Notes: generated by a model from the sequence alone, not told the origin. A DNA stretch of 64,000 nucleotides from Alphaproteobacteria bacterium (GCA_030425925.1 JAUHZO010000004.1:124001-188000); one strand, 5' to 3'. Positions 44,138 through 52,990 are shown, counted from the stretch's first letter. Numbers and translations are program-made.

Positions 44138-44157
44138 TTGTTGGTTACAAAAACAAC
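44138..44157. promoter_or_regulatory. Candidate MarR operator in front of hmgA
   Basis: TTGTTGG-TTACAAA-AACAAC: imperfect dyad between the MarR and hmgA starts, A/T-rich in an otherwise G/C-rich sequence. MarR proteins bind such 16-20-base dyads. Position is the main support. Confidence 0.4.
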
Positions 44158-44193
44158 TATTACGCCTTGACCAATGCATCAAGGGAGGCGCGC

Positions 44194-45549
44194 ATGAACC
44201 GCGAAGTTGCACCCAAGGACATGGTCCAGGCCCCGTCGCTGCCGGGACCGCACGAGGGCTACATGCCGGGCTTTGCCAATGACTTCGAAACCGAGGCACT
44301 GCCCGGCGCACTGCCGCAGGGCATGAACAGCCCGCAGAAATGCAACTACGGCCTTTATGGCGAGCAGCTGTCGGGCACCGCCTTTACCGCCAATCCGCCG
44401 GAACGGACCTGGACCTATCGCATCCGTCCGTCCGTCAAGCACTCGGCGCGCTATGCCAAGGTGGAACTGCCGTACTGGGTTTCGGCCCCGAACGTCGATC
44501 CGGACGTGATCAGCCTGGGCCAGTACCGCTGGGATCCGGTGGCGCATTCCGGCGAGGATCTGACCTGGTTGACCGGCATGCGCACGATGACCACGGCAGG
44601 GGATGTGAACACCCAGGTGGGCATGGCGGCGCATGTCTATCTTGTCACGCAGTCGATGCGAGACGCATATTTCTTTTCGGCGGACAGCGAGATGCTGGTG
44701 GTGCCACAGGAAGGCCGCCTGCGGTTCTGCACCGAGCTGGGCATCATCGATCTGGAACCCAAGGAGATCGCCATCCTCCCGCGCGGGCTTGTGTACCGCG
44801 TCGAGGTGCTGGAAGGCCCCTGCCGCGGCTTTGTCTGCGAGAATTACGGGCAGAAGTTCGAACTGCCGGGCCGCGGGCCCATCGGCGCGAACTGCCTCGC
44901 CAACCCGCGCGACTTCAAGGCACCCGTGGCGGCCTTCGAGGACCGCGAGGTGCCTTCGACCCTGACCGTCAAGTGGTGCGGGCAGTTCCACGAGACGCAG
45001 ATCGGACAAAGCCCGCTGGACGTGGTGGCCTGGCACGGCAATTACGCGCCCTACAAATACGACCTGCGCAATTACTGCCCGGTCGGCGCGATCCTGTTCG
45101 ACCATCCCGACCCGTCGATCTTTACCGTGCTGACCGCGCCTTCGGGGGTGCCGGGCACGGCGAATATCGACTTTGTCCTGTTCCGCGAACGTTGGCTGGT
45201 GGCCGAAGACACGTTCCGCCCGCCCTGGTATCACAAGAACATCATGTCCGAGTTGATGGGCAACATCTATGGCCAGTACGACGCCAAGCCGCAGGGCTTC
45301 GTGCCGGGGGGCATGAGCCTGCACAACATGATGCTGCCGCACGGGCCGGACCGCGACGCGTTCGAAAAGGCGTCGAACGCCAATCTGGGCCCGGACAAGC
45401 TGGACAATACAATGTCCTTCATGTTCGAGACACGCTTTCCGCAGCACCTGACACGCTTTGCCGCGCAGGAGGCGCCGCTGCAGGACGACTATATCGACTG
45501 CTGGACCAGCCTTGAGAAGAAGTTCGACGGGACGCCGGGGAAGAAGTGA
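44194..45549 (+). CDS. hmgA: Homogentisate 1,2-dioxygenase
   Basis: 451 aa, full length. N-terminal [20 protein letters not shown] and [11 protein letters not shown] are highly conserved; [20 protein letters not shown] contains the ferrous-iron His and Glu, and [14 protein letters not shown] the last His. Opens the ring of homogentisate to maleylacetoacetate with O2. The ATG at 44194 has AAGGGAGG in front. First gene of the cluster ending with the aldolase at 51605. Confidence 0.96.
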   Translation: MNREVAPKDMVQAPSLPGPHEGYMPGFANDFETEALPGALPQGMNSPQKCNYGLYGEQLSGTAFTANPPERTWTYRIRPSVKHSARYAKVELPYWVSAPNVDPDVISLGQYRWDPVAHSGEDLTWLTGMRTMTTAGDVNTQVGMAAHVYLVTQSMRDAYFFSADSEMLVVPQEGRLRFCTELGIIDLEPKEIAILPRGLVYRVEVLEGPCRGFVCENYGQKFELPGRGPIGANCLANPRDFKAPVAAFEDREVPSTLTVKWCGQFHETQIGQSPLDVVAWHGNYAPYKYDLRNYCPVGAILFDHPDPSIFTVLTAPSGVPGTANIDFVLFRERWLVAEDTFRPPWYHKNIMSELMGNIYGQYDAKPQGFVPGGMSLHNMMLPHGPDRDAFEKASNANLGPDKLDNTMSFMFETRFPQHLTRFAAQEAPLQDDYIDCWTSLEKKFDGTPGKK

Positions 45550-45684
45550 CACTTATGTCTGACGAGCTGTTGTCAATTTTGATTGACGCCCCATCTTTGT
45601 GTCATGGGCCGAAAGGCACTGTGTCTGTTCCGGCCGGTCCGGCGGTTGCGGTGCCAAACGAAGCTGACACAGGGAAAGCGCGCC

Positions 45685-45816
45685 ATGACCTCGCAAGAAT
45701 ACATCCTGATCCTCGTCCTCGCAGCCGTCGGGCTGTTCCTGTTCCTTGGCAAGGGGGACGGGTTCCGGCCCAAGATCCAACGCGCCCGCTCGGCGGCTGC
45801 GAAAAAGCCGGACTGA
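45685..45816 (+). CDS. Small single-pass membrane protein
   Basis: 43 aa, one helix (YILILVLAAVGLFLFLG) followed by a basic tail (RPKIQRARSAAAKKP). AGGGAAAG lies nine bases before the ATG. Between hmgA and fahA, so maybe part of that operon. No known family; could be a chance frame in the 325-base gap. Confidence 0.5.
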   Translation: MTSQEYILILVLAAVGLFLFLGKGDGFRPKIQRARSAAAKKPD

Positions 45817-45874
45817 TCCGGGCGGTATTCCGGGCGACGGACGACCGCGCACGGGTTGGCGGAGTACGGGCGGC

Positions 45875-47143
45875 ATGACCTTGCTGCGCTCCTGGATCGA
45901 CAGCGCCAACAGCGCGACGACCGATTTTCCGTTGAACAACCTGCCTTATGGCAGCTTTTCCACGGACGAAAGCCATGTCCGCTGCGGCGTGGCCATCGGA
46001 GACCGGATCCTCGACGTCTCCTCGATGGAAGAGGACGGTTTCCTTGACCTGTCCGAAGAGTTCGTTTTTGCCGTCGGGGACTGGTCCGATTTCATGGCGC
46101 TCGGCCCGGCTGTCTGGGCCACGTTCCGCGCCCGCCTGACCGCGATGTTGGTCGAGGGCGCGGCGGATCAGACGGAGATCGCAAGGTATCTGGTGCCGAT
46201 GGATGCGGCGCAGATGCACTTGCCCTTTGCCATCTCGGAATACACCGATTTCTATGCCGGCCGCCATCACGCCACCAATGTCGGCACGATGTTCCGCGGG
46301 GCCGAAAACGCCTTGCCGCCGAACTGGCTGCACATGCCCATCGGGTATAACGGGCGGGCCTCGTCGGTGGTGGTGTCGGGCACGGAGGTGCGCCGCCCCT
46401 GGGGCCAGTTGAAAGCGCCGACAGAGGAGACGCCCCGCTTTGCACCCTGCGCGCGGTTCGACCTGGAACTGGAGATGGGCGCGATTGTGGGCGTCGGCTC
46501 TGACGGGCCGGTGAGCGTGGCCGAGGCGGATGCGATGATCTTCGGCTACGTGTTGCTGAACGACTGGTCGGCGCGCGACATCCAGGCTTGGGAATACCAG
46601 CCGCTGGGGCCGTTCCAGTCAAAGGCGACGGCGACGACGATCAGCCCCTGGATCGTGCCCAAGGCCGCGCTGGAGCCGTTCCGCTGCGAGACGCCGGCAC
46701 GCGAGGTGCCGCTCTTGCCGCATCTGCAGGATGCAGGCCCGATGCTTTACGACATTGCGCTGGAAGTGGGGCTGGCACCGGAGGGGGCGGCGGAAACGGT
46801 GATCGCGCGGACGAATTACCGCGAGATGTACTATTCCTCGGCCCAGCAGCTGGCGCATCACAGCACGTCGGGGTGCCCGATGAACGTGGGCGACCTTCTG
46901 GGGTCGGGCACGATCTCGGGGCCGACGAAGGACAGCCGCGGCTCGCTGCTGGAACTGAGCTGGGGCGGCAAGGAGCCGATCACGCTGGAGACCGGCGAGA
47001 CCCGCAGCTTTCTGGAGGATGGCGACACGCTGACCTTGCGCGGCGCGGCGCTGGGTGACGGGTATCGCGTGGGGTTCGGGGCCTGTACCGGTACGGTTCT
47101 GCCGGCGCTGGCGGACCCCTTTGCAAGGGAAGGTGCGCTGTAG
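45875..47143 (+). CDS. fahA: Fumarylacetoacetase
   Basis: 422 aa. Catalytic and calcium segments: YTDFYAGRHHATNVGTMFRG (Asp and His), ARFDLELEMGAIVG (two Glu) and LLNDWSARDIQAWEYQPLGP (Asp, Arg). Splits fumarylacetoacetate into fumarate and acetoacetate, the last step of homogentisate degradation. The final codons and TAG stop lie inside the palindromic repeat at 47131, which may have shifted the C-terminus. Confidence 0.95.
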   Translation: MTLLRSWIDSANSATTDFPLNNLPYGSFSTDESHVRCGVAIGDRILDVSSMEEDGFLDLSEEFVFAVGDWSDFMALGPAVWATFRARLTAMLVEGAADQTEIARYLVPMDAAQMHLPFAISEYTDFYAGRHHATNVGTMFRGAENALPPNWLHMPIGYNGRASSVVVSGTEVRRPWGQLKAPTEETPRFAPCARFDLELEMGAIVGVGSDGPVSVAEADAMIFGYVLLNDWSARDIQAWEYQPLGPFQSKATATTISPWIVPKAALEPFRCETPAREVPLLPHLQDAGPMLYDIALEVGLAPEGAAETVIARTNYREMYYSSAQQLAHHSTSGCPMNVGDLLGSGTISGPTKDSRGSLLELSWGGKEPITLETGETRSFLEDGDTLTLRGAALGDGYRVGFGACTGTVLPALADPFAREGAL

Positions 47144-47202
47144 CGCACCCTACCAAATGACCCAGCGGTCGGACAAAGATGTAGGGTGCGCTACAGCGCA
47201 CC
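47131..47202. repeat. Paired palindromic intergenic repeat, copy B
   Basis: Arms at 47131-47153 and 47181-47202, the first identical to the left arm of copy A and the second to 22 of 23 bases of its right arm, separated by 27 bases of unrelated sequence. The left arm encodes the last residues and stop of fahA. Confidence 0.85.
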
Positions 47203-47221
47203 GATCGACAGGAGTGACAAG

Positions 47222-48172
47222 ATGAGCAAGGCCTTCGCCTCAGCCGGGGACATGGCGGAAAAGCAGATCAGCTTCACCGAGGTGGGAGAGGGGCTGTATG
47301 CCTTCACCGCCGAGGGGGATCCGAATTCCGGCGTGATCATCGGCGATGACAGCGTCATGATCGTCGAGGCGCAGGCCACGCCGCGCTTGGCGCGCAAGGT
47401 GATCGAATGTGTGCGCTCCGTCACCGACAAGCCGATCAGCCACCTGGTGCTGACCCATTACCACGCAGTACGCGTGCTGGGCGCGTCGGCTTATTCGGCG
47501 CCGCAGTTGATCATGTCGGATGCCGCGCGGGCCATGGTGGTCGAGCGCGGGCAGGAAGATTGGGACAGCGAATTTGCCCGTTTCCCGCGCCTCTTCCAGG
47601 GGCATGAGGAGATCCCCGGCCTGACCTGGCCCACCACCAGCTTCACCGGCCGCATGTCGGTTTACCTCGGCAAGCGCCGGGTCGACCTGATGCAGCTGGG
47701 CCGGGCGCATACGGCGGGGGATATCGTGATCCACGTGCCGGATCAGAACGTGATGTTCACCGGGGACATCGTGGAATACCATTCGGCCTGCTATTGCGGC
47801 GACGGGTATCTGCGCGAATGGCCCGCGACGCTGAACGCCGTGCGGGCGTTCGACGTAGACGCCATTGCCCCCGGGCGGGGCGACGCGCTGGTAGGCCGAG
47901 AGATGGTGAATGCCGCGCTGGACAACACCGCCGATTTCGTGACGTCGACCTACCGCTCGGTCGCGCGGGTGGCGCAGGGCGGTGGCACGCTGAAAGAGGC
48001 GATGGCGGCCTGCCGCGCGGTCTGCGACCCGAAATTCGGCGACTACGCGATCTACGAACACTGTCTGCCGTTCAACGTGAGCCGCGCCTATGACGAGGCG
48101 CTGGGGATCGAGACCCCGCGCATCTGGACCGACACGCGCGACGCCGAGATGTGGGCAGAGCTGCAAGGCTGA
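47222..48172 (+). CDS. MBL-fold protein with incomplete zinc sites
   Basis: 316 aa. The fold is clear (SVMIVEAQATPRLARKV, GRAHTAGDIVIHV, MFTGDIVEYHSACYC), but the HxHxDH motif reads HYHAVR and the late GH is GR (APGRGDALV). Thus the first zinc site (three His) may persist while the second metal ligands are missing. The start at 47222 follows AGGAGTGACAAG. In the aromatic cluster it might hydrolyse an intermediate or be a non-catalytic member. Its stop is two bases from the toxin stop on the other strand. Confidence 0.8.
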   Translation: MSKAFASAGDMAEKQISFTEVGEGLYAFTAEGDPNSGVIIGDDSVMIVEAQATPRLARKVIECVRSVTDKPISHLVLTHYHAVRVLGASAYSAPQLIMSDAARAMVVERGQEDWDSEFARFPRLFQGHEEIPGLTWPTTSFTGRMSVYLGKRRVDLMQLGRAHTAGDIVIHVPDQNVMFTGDIVEYHSACYCGDGYLREWPATLNAVRAFDVDAIAPGRGDALVGREMVNAALDNTADFVTSTYRSVARVAQGGGTLKEAMAACRAVCDPKFGDYAIYEHCLPFNVSRAYDEALGIETPRIWTDTRDAEMWAELQG

Positions 48173-48174
48173 TG

Positions 48175-48546
48175 TCAGACCCGCGCCACCTCATACGCGG
48201 CGAAGCGGCGATCCTGTGTCATGAGCGTCAGCCCGTCGGTCTGTGCCTGGGCGATCAGCATCCGGTCGAACGGGTCGGCGTGGTGGCGCGGCAGGTGGCG
48301 CACCGCTTCGGCATGGGCGGGGGCGATGGCCAGAAGGTCGAAGCCCGACGCCATCAAAGTATCTGCGAGGCCGGCGGGCACGTCGAGCTTGCCCAGCCCG
48401 GCCTTGATCGACATTTCCCAGATCGAGGCGATGGATATGAGGCGTTTGTGATCGGAGAACAGGATGTCCCTGTGCCGGGCCGACAAGCGCTCGGGCTCGT
48501 TCAACAGCCAGAGCGCGACATGCGTGTCGGCCAGGTAGACCGTCAC
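48175..48546 (-). CDS. VapC-type PIN-domain toxin
   Basis: 123 aa. PIN nuclease fold: YLADTHVALWLLNEPE (first Asp), ISIASIWEMSIKAGLGKLDV (Glu), HHADPFDRMLIAQA (Asp) and TQDRRF (last Asp). GTG start overlapping the antitoxin stop by four bases. VapC enzymes cleave initiator tRNA or rRNA. Typical of COG3744-type pairs with a Phd-like antitoxin. Confidence 0.9.
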   Translation of the reverse strand: MTVYLADTHVALWLLNEPERLSARHRDILFSDHKRLISIASIWEMSIKAGLGKLDVPAGLADTLMASGFDLLAIAPAHAEAVRHLPRHHADPFDRMLIAQAQTDGLTLMTQDRRFAAYEVARV

Positions 48547-48782
48547 CTTGTGTACTCATCCCATTCAGGGCCGAGTTCATCAAAGTCGTCTGCAATCCGG
48601 ATTTTGCCCCGAAGGGCCCCGGCCATGCTGCGGGCTTTCTCGCCGCGTGACACTTCGGGTTCGGGCATGGACAAGCGCGCCACGGGCTTGCCGTTGCGGG
48701 TGATCACGATCTCCTCGCCCGCCTCGACGCGGCGGATGAGGTCCGAGAACTTGGCCTTGGCCTCGCTGAGGGGAATGGACAT
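48543..48782 (-). CDS. Phd/YefM-type antitoxin
   Basis: 79 aa. The N-terminal SIPLSEAKAKFSDLIRRVEAGEEIVITRNGKPVARL has the AKxxLSxLxxxVxxGExxxITxxGKPVA pattern of the Phd fold; the C-terminal acidic GPEWDEYT is the toxin-neutralising part. AAGGAG before the ATG. Upstream of the toxin and probably autoregulated. Inserted in the aromatic cluster on the opposite strand. Confidence 0.9.
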   Translation of the reverse strand: MSIPLSEAKAKFSDLIRRVEAGEEIVITRNGKPVARLSMPEPEVSRGEKARSMAGALRGKIRIADDFDELGPEWDEYTR

Positions 48783-48845
48783 CGCGGGCTCCTTTGTCTG
48801 CAAGATAGGTCATTCCGACCAATCCGGCAATCGAGGGCCACGCGG

Positions 48846-49040
48846 ATGAAACCGGCCCGGTCCGAACTGGTCTTTCGTCTGGCGTTCTCGCTGGCAGGCC
48901 TTGTGCTGATCGGGGTCGTCATCGCGGTGCGCGGCTGGCCGCAAGGCCCCGCCTTGTTCGAGGTGATCGGCGTGGCCGGTGCCTTTTTCGGCGGCACGGC
49001 GGTCTGGTCGATCCGAAAACTGATGAAGCAGGGGGAGTGA
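48846..49040 (+). CDS. Small membrane protein before the monooxygenase
   Basis: 64 aa with two hydrophobic helices (FRLAFSLAGLVLIGVVIAV and FEVIGVAGAFFGGTAVWSI). Its stop is one base from the monooxygenase ATG, so co-translated. No named family known to me. May associate the hydroxylase with the membrane or be unrelated. Confidence 0.6.
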   Translation: MKPARSELVFRLAFSLAGLVLIGVVIAVRGWPQGPALFEVIGVAGAFFGGTAVWSIRKLMKQGE

Positions 49041-49041
49041 C

Positions 49042-50637
49042 ATGGCTTACGACTATCAACCCTACCCATACGTGCCGCCCGCGGGCCTGAGCAGTCCCGA
49101 GCCGCGCCATCCGGTGGCCATCGTGGGCGCGGGGCCGATCGGACTGGCGCTGGCGATCGACCTGGCGCAGCGGGGCATCAGATCGGTGGTGCTCGACGAC
49201 AACAACGTCGTCTCTGTCGGCTCCCGCGCGATCTGCTGGGCCAAGCGCACATTGGAGATCTTCGACCGGCTGGGCGTGGGCGAGCGGATGCTGGAGAAGG
49301 GCGTGACCTGGAAGGTCGGGCGGCTCTTTCACGGCGCGGACGAGGTCTACAGTTTCGACCTGCTGCCCGAAGAGGGGCACAAGTACCCGGCTTTCATCAA
49401 CCTCCAGCAATATTACGTCGAGGAATACCTGATCGACCGGGCGCAGGCCCTGGGCATCGACATCCGTTTCAAGAACAAGGTCATCGCGCACGAGGACAAG
49501 GGCAGCCACGTCGTCCTGACGGTGGAAACGCCGGACGGCACCTATCCGCTGGAAGCGCAGTGGCTGGCCGCCTGTGACGGGGCGAAATCGCCCACGCGGG
49601 AACGGATGGGCCTGCCCTTCGATGGTTTGACCTTCGAGGAGCACTTTCTGATCGTCGATGTCGAGATGGCCGACAGCCCCTTTGGCACCGAGGTGCCCGA
49701 GCGCTGGTTCTGGTTCAAGCCGCCCTTCCATCCCGGCCAGTCGGCGCTCTTGCACCGGCAGCCGGACAACATCTACCGCATCGACCTTCAGCTGGGGCCG
49801 GAAACCGACCCCAGGGAAGAGGCGACCGAAGACAAGGTGCGCCCGCGCCTTGCGGCGATCCTGGGCGACCGGCCCTACCGGCTGGACTGGATGAGCGTCT
49901 ACAAGTTCCGCTGCGCGCGGCTGGACCGTTTCGTGCATGGCCGGGTGCTGTTCATCGGGGACAGCGCGCATGTCGTCTCGCCTTTCGGGGCGCGGGGCGG
50001 CAATGGCGGGATACAGGACGTGGACAATATCGGTTGGAAACTGGCGGCAGTGCTGGACGGCTCGGCGGGGCTCGACCTGATCGACAGCTACGATGCCGAA
50101 CGCACCCATGGCTCGGACGAAAACATTCTGAACTCCACGCGCGCGACGAACTTCATGACGCCCAAAAGCCCCGTCGAAGCCATGTTCCGCGACGAGGTGC
50201 TGCGCATGGCGCATGTGCACCCCTTTGCGCGGCGGCTGATCAATTCGGGGCGGCTGTCGCTGCCCTGCACGCTGGAGGGCATGGCCCTGCAGACGCCCTC
50301 GGACGCGCCGGTGGCCCCGGGCCGCGCCGTGGTCGATGCGCCGCTGGAGGAAGGCTGGCTGCTGGAACATGTGCAGACCGGCGGCTTCGTGCTGGTGGGC
50401 TTTGGCGAGGTGGACCTTCCCGAAGTCGCCGGCATCACGCGGCTGGGCGTCGGCCAGCAGGCGGAGTACCCCTGCGTGACGCCGCGCGGGACGGCGGCTT
50501 ATGATCGGTATGGCAAGGGCAAGGCGTATCTCTTCCGTCCGGACGGTCATGTGGCGGCGGTGTTCGATCAACCCACTGTAGGCGCGGTCACGGCAGCACA
50601 TCGCCGGTCGATGGGGCAGGCGGAGGTGATGGCATGA
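49042..50637 (+). CDS. FAD-dependent aromatic monooxygenase
   Basis: 531 aa, class A flavoprotein hydroxylase. VAIVGAGPIGLALAIDLAQRG near residue 28 binds FAD; ACDGAKSPTRERMG and VLFIGDSAHVVSPFGARGGN are the DG and GD motifs. Relatives hydroxylate phenolic acids; in this cluster a 3-hydroxyphenylacetate 6-hydroxylase forming homogentisate fits, as do MhpA/MobA-type reactions. Coupled to the DUF2783 gene by ATGA. The C-terminal thioredoxin-like domain is shortened. Confidence 0.85.
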   Translation: MAYDYQPYPYVPPAGLSSPEPRHPVAIVGAGPIGLALAIDLAQRGIRSVVLDDNNVVSVGSRAICWAKRTLEIFDRLGVGERMLEKGVTWKVGRLFHGADEVYSFDLLPEEGHKYPAFINLQQYYVEEYLIDRAQALGIDIRFKNKVIAHEDKGSHVVLTVETPDGTYPLEAQWLAACDGAKSPTRERMGLPFDGLTFEEHFLIVDVEMADSPFGTEVPERWFWFKPPFHPGQSALLHRQPDNIYRIDLQLGPETDPREEATEDKVRPRLAAILGDRPYRLDWMSVYKFRCARLDRFVHGRVLFIGDSAHVVSPFGARGGNGGIQDVDNIGWKLAAVLDGSAGLDLIDSYDAERTHGSDENILNSTRATNFMTPKSPVEAMFRDEVLRMAHVHPFARRLINSGRLSLPCTLEGMALQTPSDAPVAPGRAVVDAPLEEGWLLEHVQTGGFVLVGFGEVDLPEVAGITRLGVGQQAEYPCVTPRGTAAYDRYGKGKAYLFRPDGHVAAVFDQPTVGAVTAAHRRSMGQAEVMA

Positions 50638-50828
50638 GCCAGGAGGACAGGCTGGGCGCGGCGGGCGATACCGTCTATGCCGCGCTGATGGAGGCGCATG
50701 AAGGACTGAGCGAGGCGGAAAGCCACCGCCTGAATGCGCGCCTCGTACTGATGTTGTCGAATGCCGTTGGCGACGCCGACGTCGTGCTGGGCATCCTGCG
50801 CGATGCCCGTGCCCTGGCAGAGGGCTAG
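50634..50828 (+). CDS. DUF2783 family small protein
   Basis: 64 aa, helical: DTVYAALMEAHEGLSEAESHRLNARLVLMLSN is the family core in shortened form. Members are usually found beside flavin monooxygenases such as the preceding gene, with which it overlaps by four bases, so a stabilising or subunit role is likely. Not membrane-bound. Confidence 0.8.
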   Translation: MSQEDRLGAAGDTVYAALMEAHEGLSEAESHRLNARLVLMLSNAVGDADVVLGILRDARALAEG

Positions 50829-50831
50829 GCG

Positions 50832-51605
50832 ATGACGGCACCGGTCAATCCGTTCAAGGCGCAGCTTGCCAGCGGCCAGCGCAGCATCGGGCTGTGGATG
50901 AGCCTGTGCGATCCCTACCTCGCCGAGGTCGTTGCACGCGCGGGCTTTGACTGGGTTCTGATCGACGGTGAACACGCGCCGAACGATCTGGCCGCGATTG
51001 TGCGGCAATTGCAGGTGCTGGAGCCGCATGTGGCCCCCGTGGTGCGCCTGCCGATGAACGAGCCCTGGCTGATCAAGCAGGTGCTGGACGCAGGCGTCCA
51101 GAGCCTGCTCGCCCCGATGGTGAACACCGCCGAGCAGGCGCGCGCCCTCGTGCGCGCCATGCGCTACCCGCCCGATGGCATCCGCGGCGTGGGGTATCAC
51201 GCCGGACGCGCCTCGCGGTTCAACGCCGTTCCCGACTACGCGGTGACGGCAAATGCGCAGATGTGCCTTGTCGTGCAGATCGAGTCGGCGGAGGGGTTTT
51301 CCAATATCGAGGAGATCCTCGCGGTGGAGGGCGTGGACGCGGCCTTTGTCGGCCCGTCCGACCTGGCGGCCGACATGGGCTATCTGCACGATCCGAACGG
51401 AGCGGAGATGCAGGCGCGGGTTGCCGAGGCGCTGGGCCGGATCAAGGCCGCGGGCAAGCCTGCCGGGATCATCGACGGGCCCGACGAGGCGATCGAACGG
51501 CATTTCGCATCAGGTGCGCAATTCGTGGCAGTGGGGGCGGACATCGTGCTTTTCGCGCAGATGTTGCGGGACCTGTCGGCCAAGTGGAAAGGCCGGATCG
51601 CCTGA
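50832..51605 (+). CDS. HpcH/HpaI aldolase
   Basis: 257 aa. ERxxHxP-like VLIDGEHAPNDLAAIVRQL with the His, VVRLPMNEPWLIKQVLDA (Arg), GVQSLLAPMVNTAEQARALV, RGVGYHAGRASRF and VQIESAEGFSNIEEIL plus FVGPSDLAADMG (metal ligands). Cleaves 2-hydroxy-2-oxo-type acids to pyruvate and an aldehyde, as in homoprotocatechuate degradation. Three bases after DUF2783. More typical of HpaI than the paralogue at 14833. Confidence 0.88.
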   Translation: MTAPVNPFKAQLASGQRSIGLWMSLCDPYLAEVVARAGFDWVLIDGEHAPNDLAAIVRQLQVLEPHVAPVVRLPMNEPWLIKQVLDAGVQSLLAPMVNTAEQARALVRAMRYPPDGIRGVGYHAGRASRFNAVPDYAVTANAQMCLVVQIESAEGFSNIEEILAVEGVDAAFVGPSDLAADMGYLHDPNGAEMQARVAEALGRIKAAGKPAGIIDGPDEAIERHFASGAQFVAVGADIVLFAQMLRDLSAKWKGRIA

Positions 51606-51632
51606 TCCGACCGAGCCCAAGGGTTATGCTCG

Positions 51633-51759
51633 CCCCCTCCCTAACCCTCCCCCTGGCAGGGGGAGGGGACCTGTCGCGGTGCCGGGAAGGGGTGCGTCCT
51701 CTCCCAAGGCGCGACGTGACTCCCTCCCCCTTTGAAAGGGGGAGGGCTGGGGAGGGGGG
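51633..51759. repeat. MITE-like element built from G/C-rich palindromes
   Basis: About 127 bases. The left hairpin is CCCTCCCCCT/AGGGGGAGGG (51645-51667, loop GGC), the right CCCTCCCCCTT/AAGGGGGAGGG (51722-51746); outer ends CCCCCTCCCTAACCC and GGGCTGGGGAGGGGGG are inverted repeats with a few mismatches. It ends exactly at the stop codon of the membrane-protein gene. A half copy is inside the acetyltransferase gene at 32348. Confidence 0.75.
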
Positions 51760-52971
51760 TTACTCTGCCGGAACGGCCAGTGCGGTGCGCGTGCCGAAGT
51801 GCTGGCGGCCCAGGCGCCAGACCAGCGCGATGGCCACGATCTGTGCCGCGATGGCCAGCCCGCTCAAGGCCCAGTAGGCGACGCCGAACTTGGCGATCAG
51901 GCCGGCTGCCACCAGCCCCTTGTTGGTAAAGAAGTGCAGCATCACCGACAGCGCCACCGCCGGGCAGACCAGCGCGTAGGAACCGGGCGAGGTCTTGGTG
52001 CCCATCACGAAGTCATCAAAGTACCCTTGTGCCCGCAGCACCACGGCCCCGAGGCCAAGGAAGACGATCTGGATGCCCAGCAGGCGCGCCAGGAAGATCA
52101 TCGTCTGGCCGTCGCCGCCATGCACGCCGAAGGTGGTGTGCAGCCCGTGGTTCTGGCGCAGGAACATGATGCCCAGGACCGTCACGATCGGCACGACGAT
52201 CATCAGGGTCGGACCCGCTTCGCGCGCCGTGCCGTGCTGCAGCATCGAGCTGACGGCGGTGGTGGCGGCAAAGAGCGTGTAGAGGATCGCGGCGATGCCC
52301 AGGAAGGTCGACAGGATCAGGCTGACGCCCACGGTGACCGGCGCGGTGCTCATCGCGGCGGGCGCGGCAAAGCCCACGGCTACCATCGACACGGCGAAAG
52401 CCGGCAGAAGCTGGGCAAAGGAGTTGTGCGCGGTCACGTCGAACAGCCCGCCTTTGGCCAGCACCCGGCCCAGGAAGTCGCCGATCAGGCGGAAGGCCTG
52501 CCAGCCGATGGCGGCAAAGGCGATCATCGCGAGCGGGAAGAGGTATTCGACGATGCTCCAGAGGCCGGGCACGAAGACGAGCCCCACGATGAACATCGCG
52601 TTCACCGTCATGGCCAGCGCCAGCGGCATGGCGAGCAGCGTGGTCTCGGCATTGGAATTGCGCAGGGCGGTGTAGCCTTCGGTCTCGCGGAAGGCGCGGT
52701 AGGCCGAGAGGTTCCACAACAGCGACTTGACGTTCAGGAAGGCAAAGAGCGCGATGCCCACGACGGCGACCGCGATGGCGGCCTGAAGTGCGGTGCCGCC
52801 GGTGGCGAAGGCGGCTGAGATGTCTTCGAAGATCGGGACGGGGCGGCCGGGATGGGGCACCCAGAACATCAGGAACATGAAGAAGGACACGGTAATGCCG
52901 CCCGCGCCCAGCGAGGCGAGGAAGTAGAGCGGCGAATACCGGTCGGCGGGTCTTTGGTGCGTGTCAGCCAT
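51760..52971 (-). CDS. Polytopic membrane protein, TsoY-like (TehA-related) family
   Basis: 403 aa, about 10-11 transmembrane segments. Starts MADTHQRPADRYSPLYFLAS, and FFMFLMFWVPHPGRP, GLVFVPGLWSIVEYLFPLAM, MLQHGTAREAGPTLMIVVP and PGSYALVCPAVALSVML are conserved-looking blocks. I assign it to the TsoY-like group, a sulfur-metabolism-linked family, from memory of its sequence pattern, so the name is less certain than the membrane topology. AGGAGG precedes the ATG. Two ATTC-N8-GAAT operators lie 20-62 bases upstream, supporting a sulfide/persulfide-regulated role. Confidence 0.65.
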   Translation of the reverse strand: MADTHQRPADRYSPLYFLASLGAGGITVSFFMFLMFWVPHPGRPVPIFEDISAAFATGGTALQAAIAVAVVGIALFAFLNVKSLLWNLSAYRAFRETEGYTALRNSNAETTLLAMPLALAMTVNAMFIVGLVFVPGLWSIVEYLFPLAMIAFAAIGWQAFRLIGDFLGRVLAKGGLFDVTAHNSFAQLLPAFAVSMVAVGFAAPAAMSTAPVTVGVSLILSTFLGIAAILYTLFAATTAVSSMLQHGTAREAGPTLMIVVPIVTVLGIMFLRQNHGLHTTFGVHGGDGQTMIFLARLLGIQIVFLGLGAVVLRAQGYFDDFVMGTKTSPGSYALVCPAVALSVMLHFFTNKGLVAAGLIAKFGVAYWALSGLAIAAQIVAIALVWRLGRQHFGTRTALAVPAE

Positions 52972-52990
52972 GGCGGCCTCCTGTGATTTG

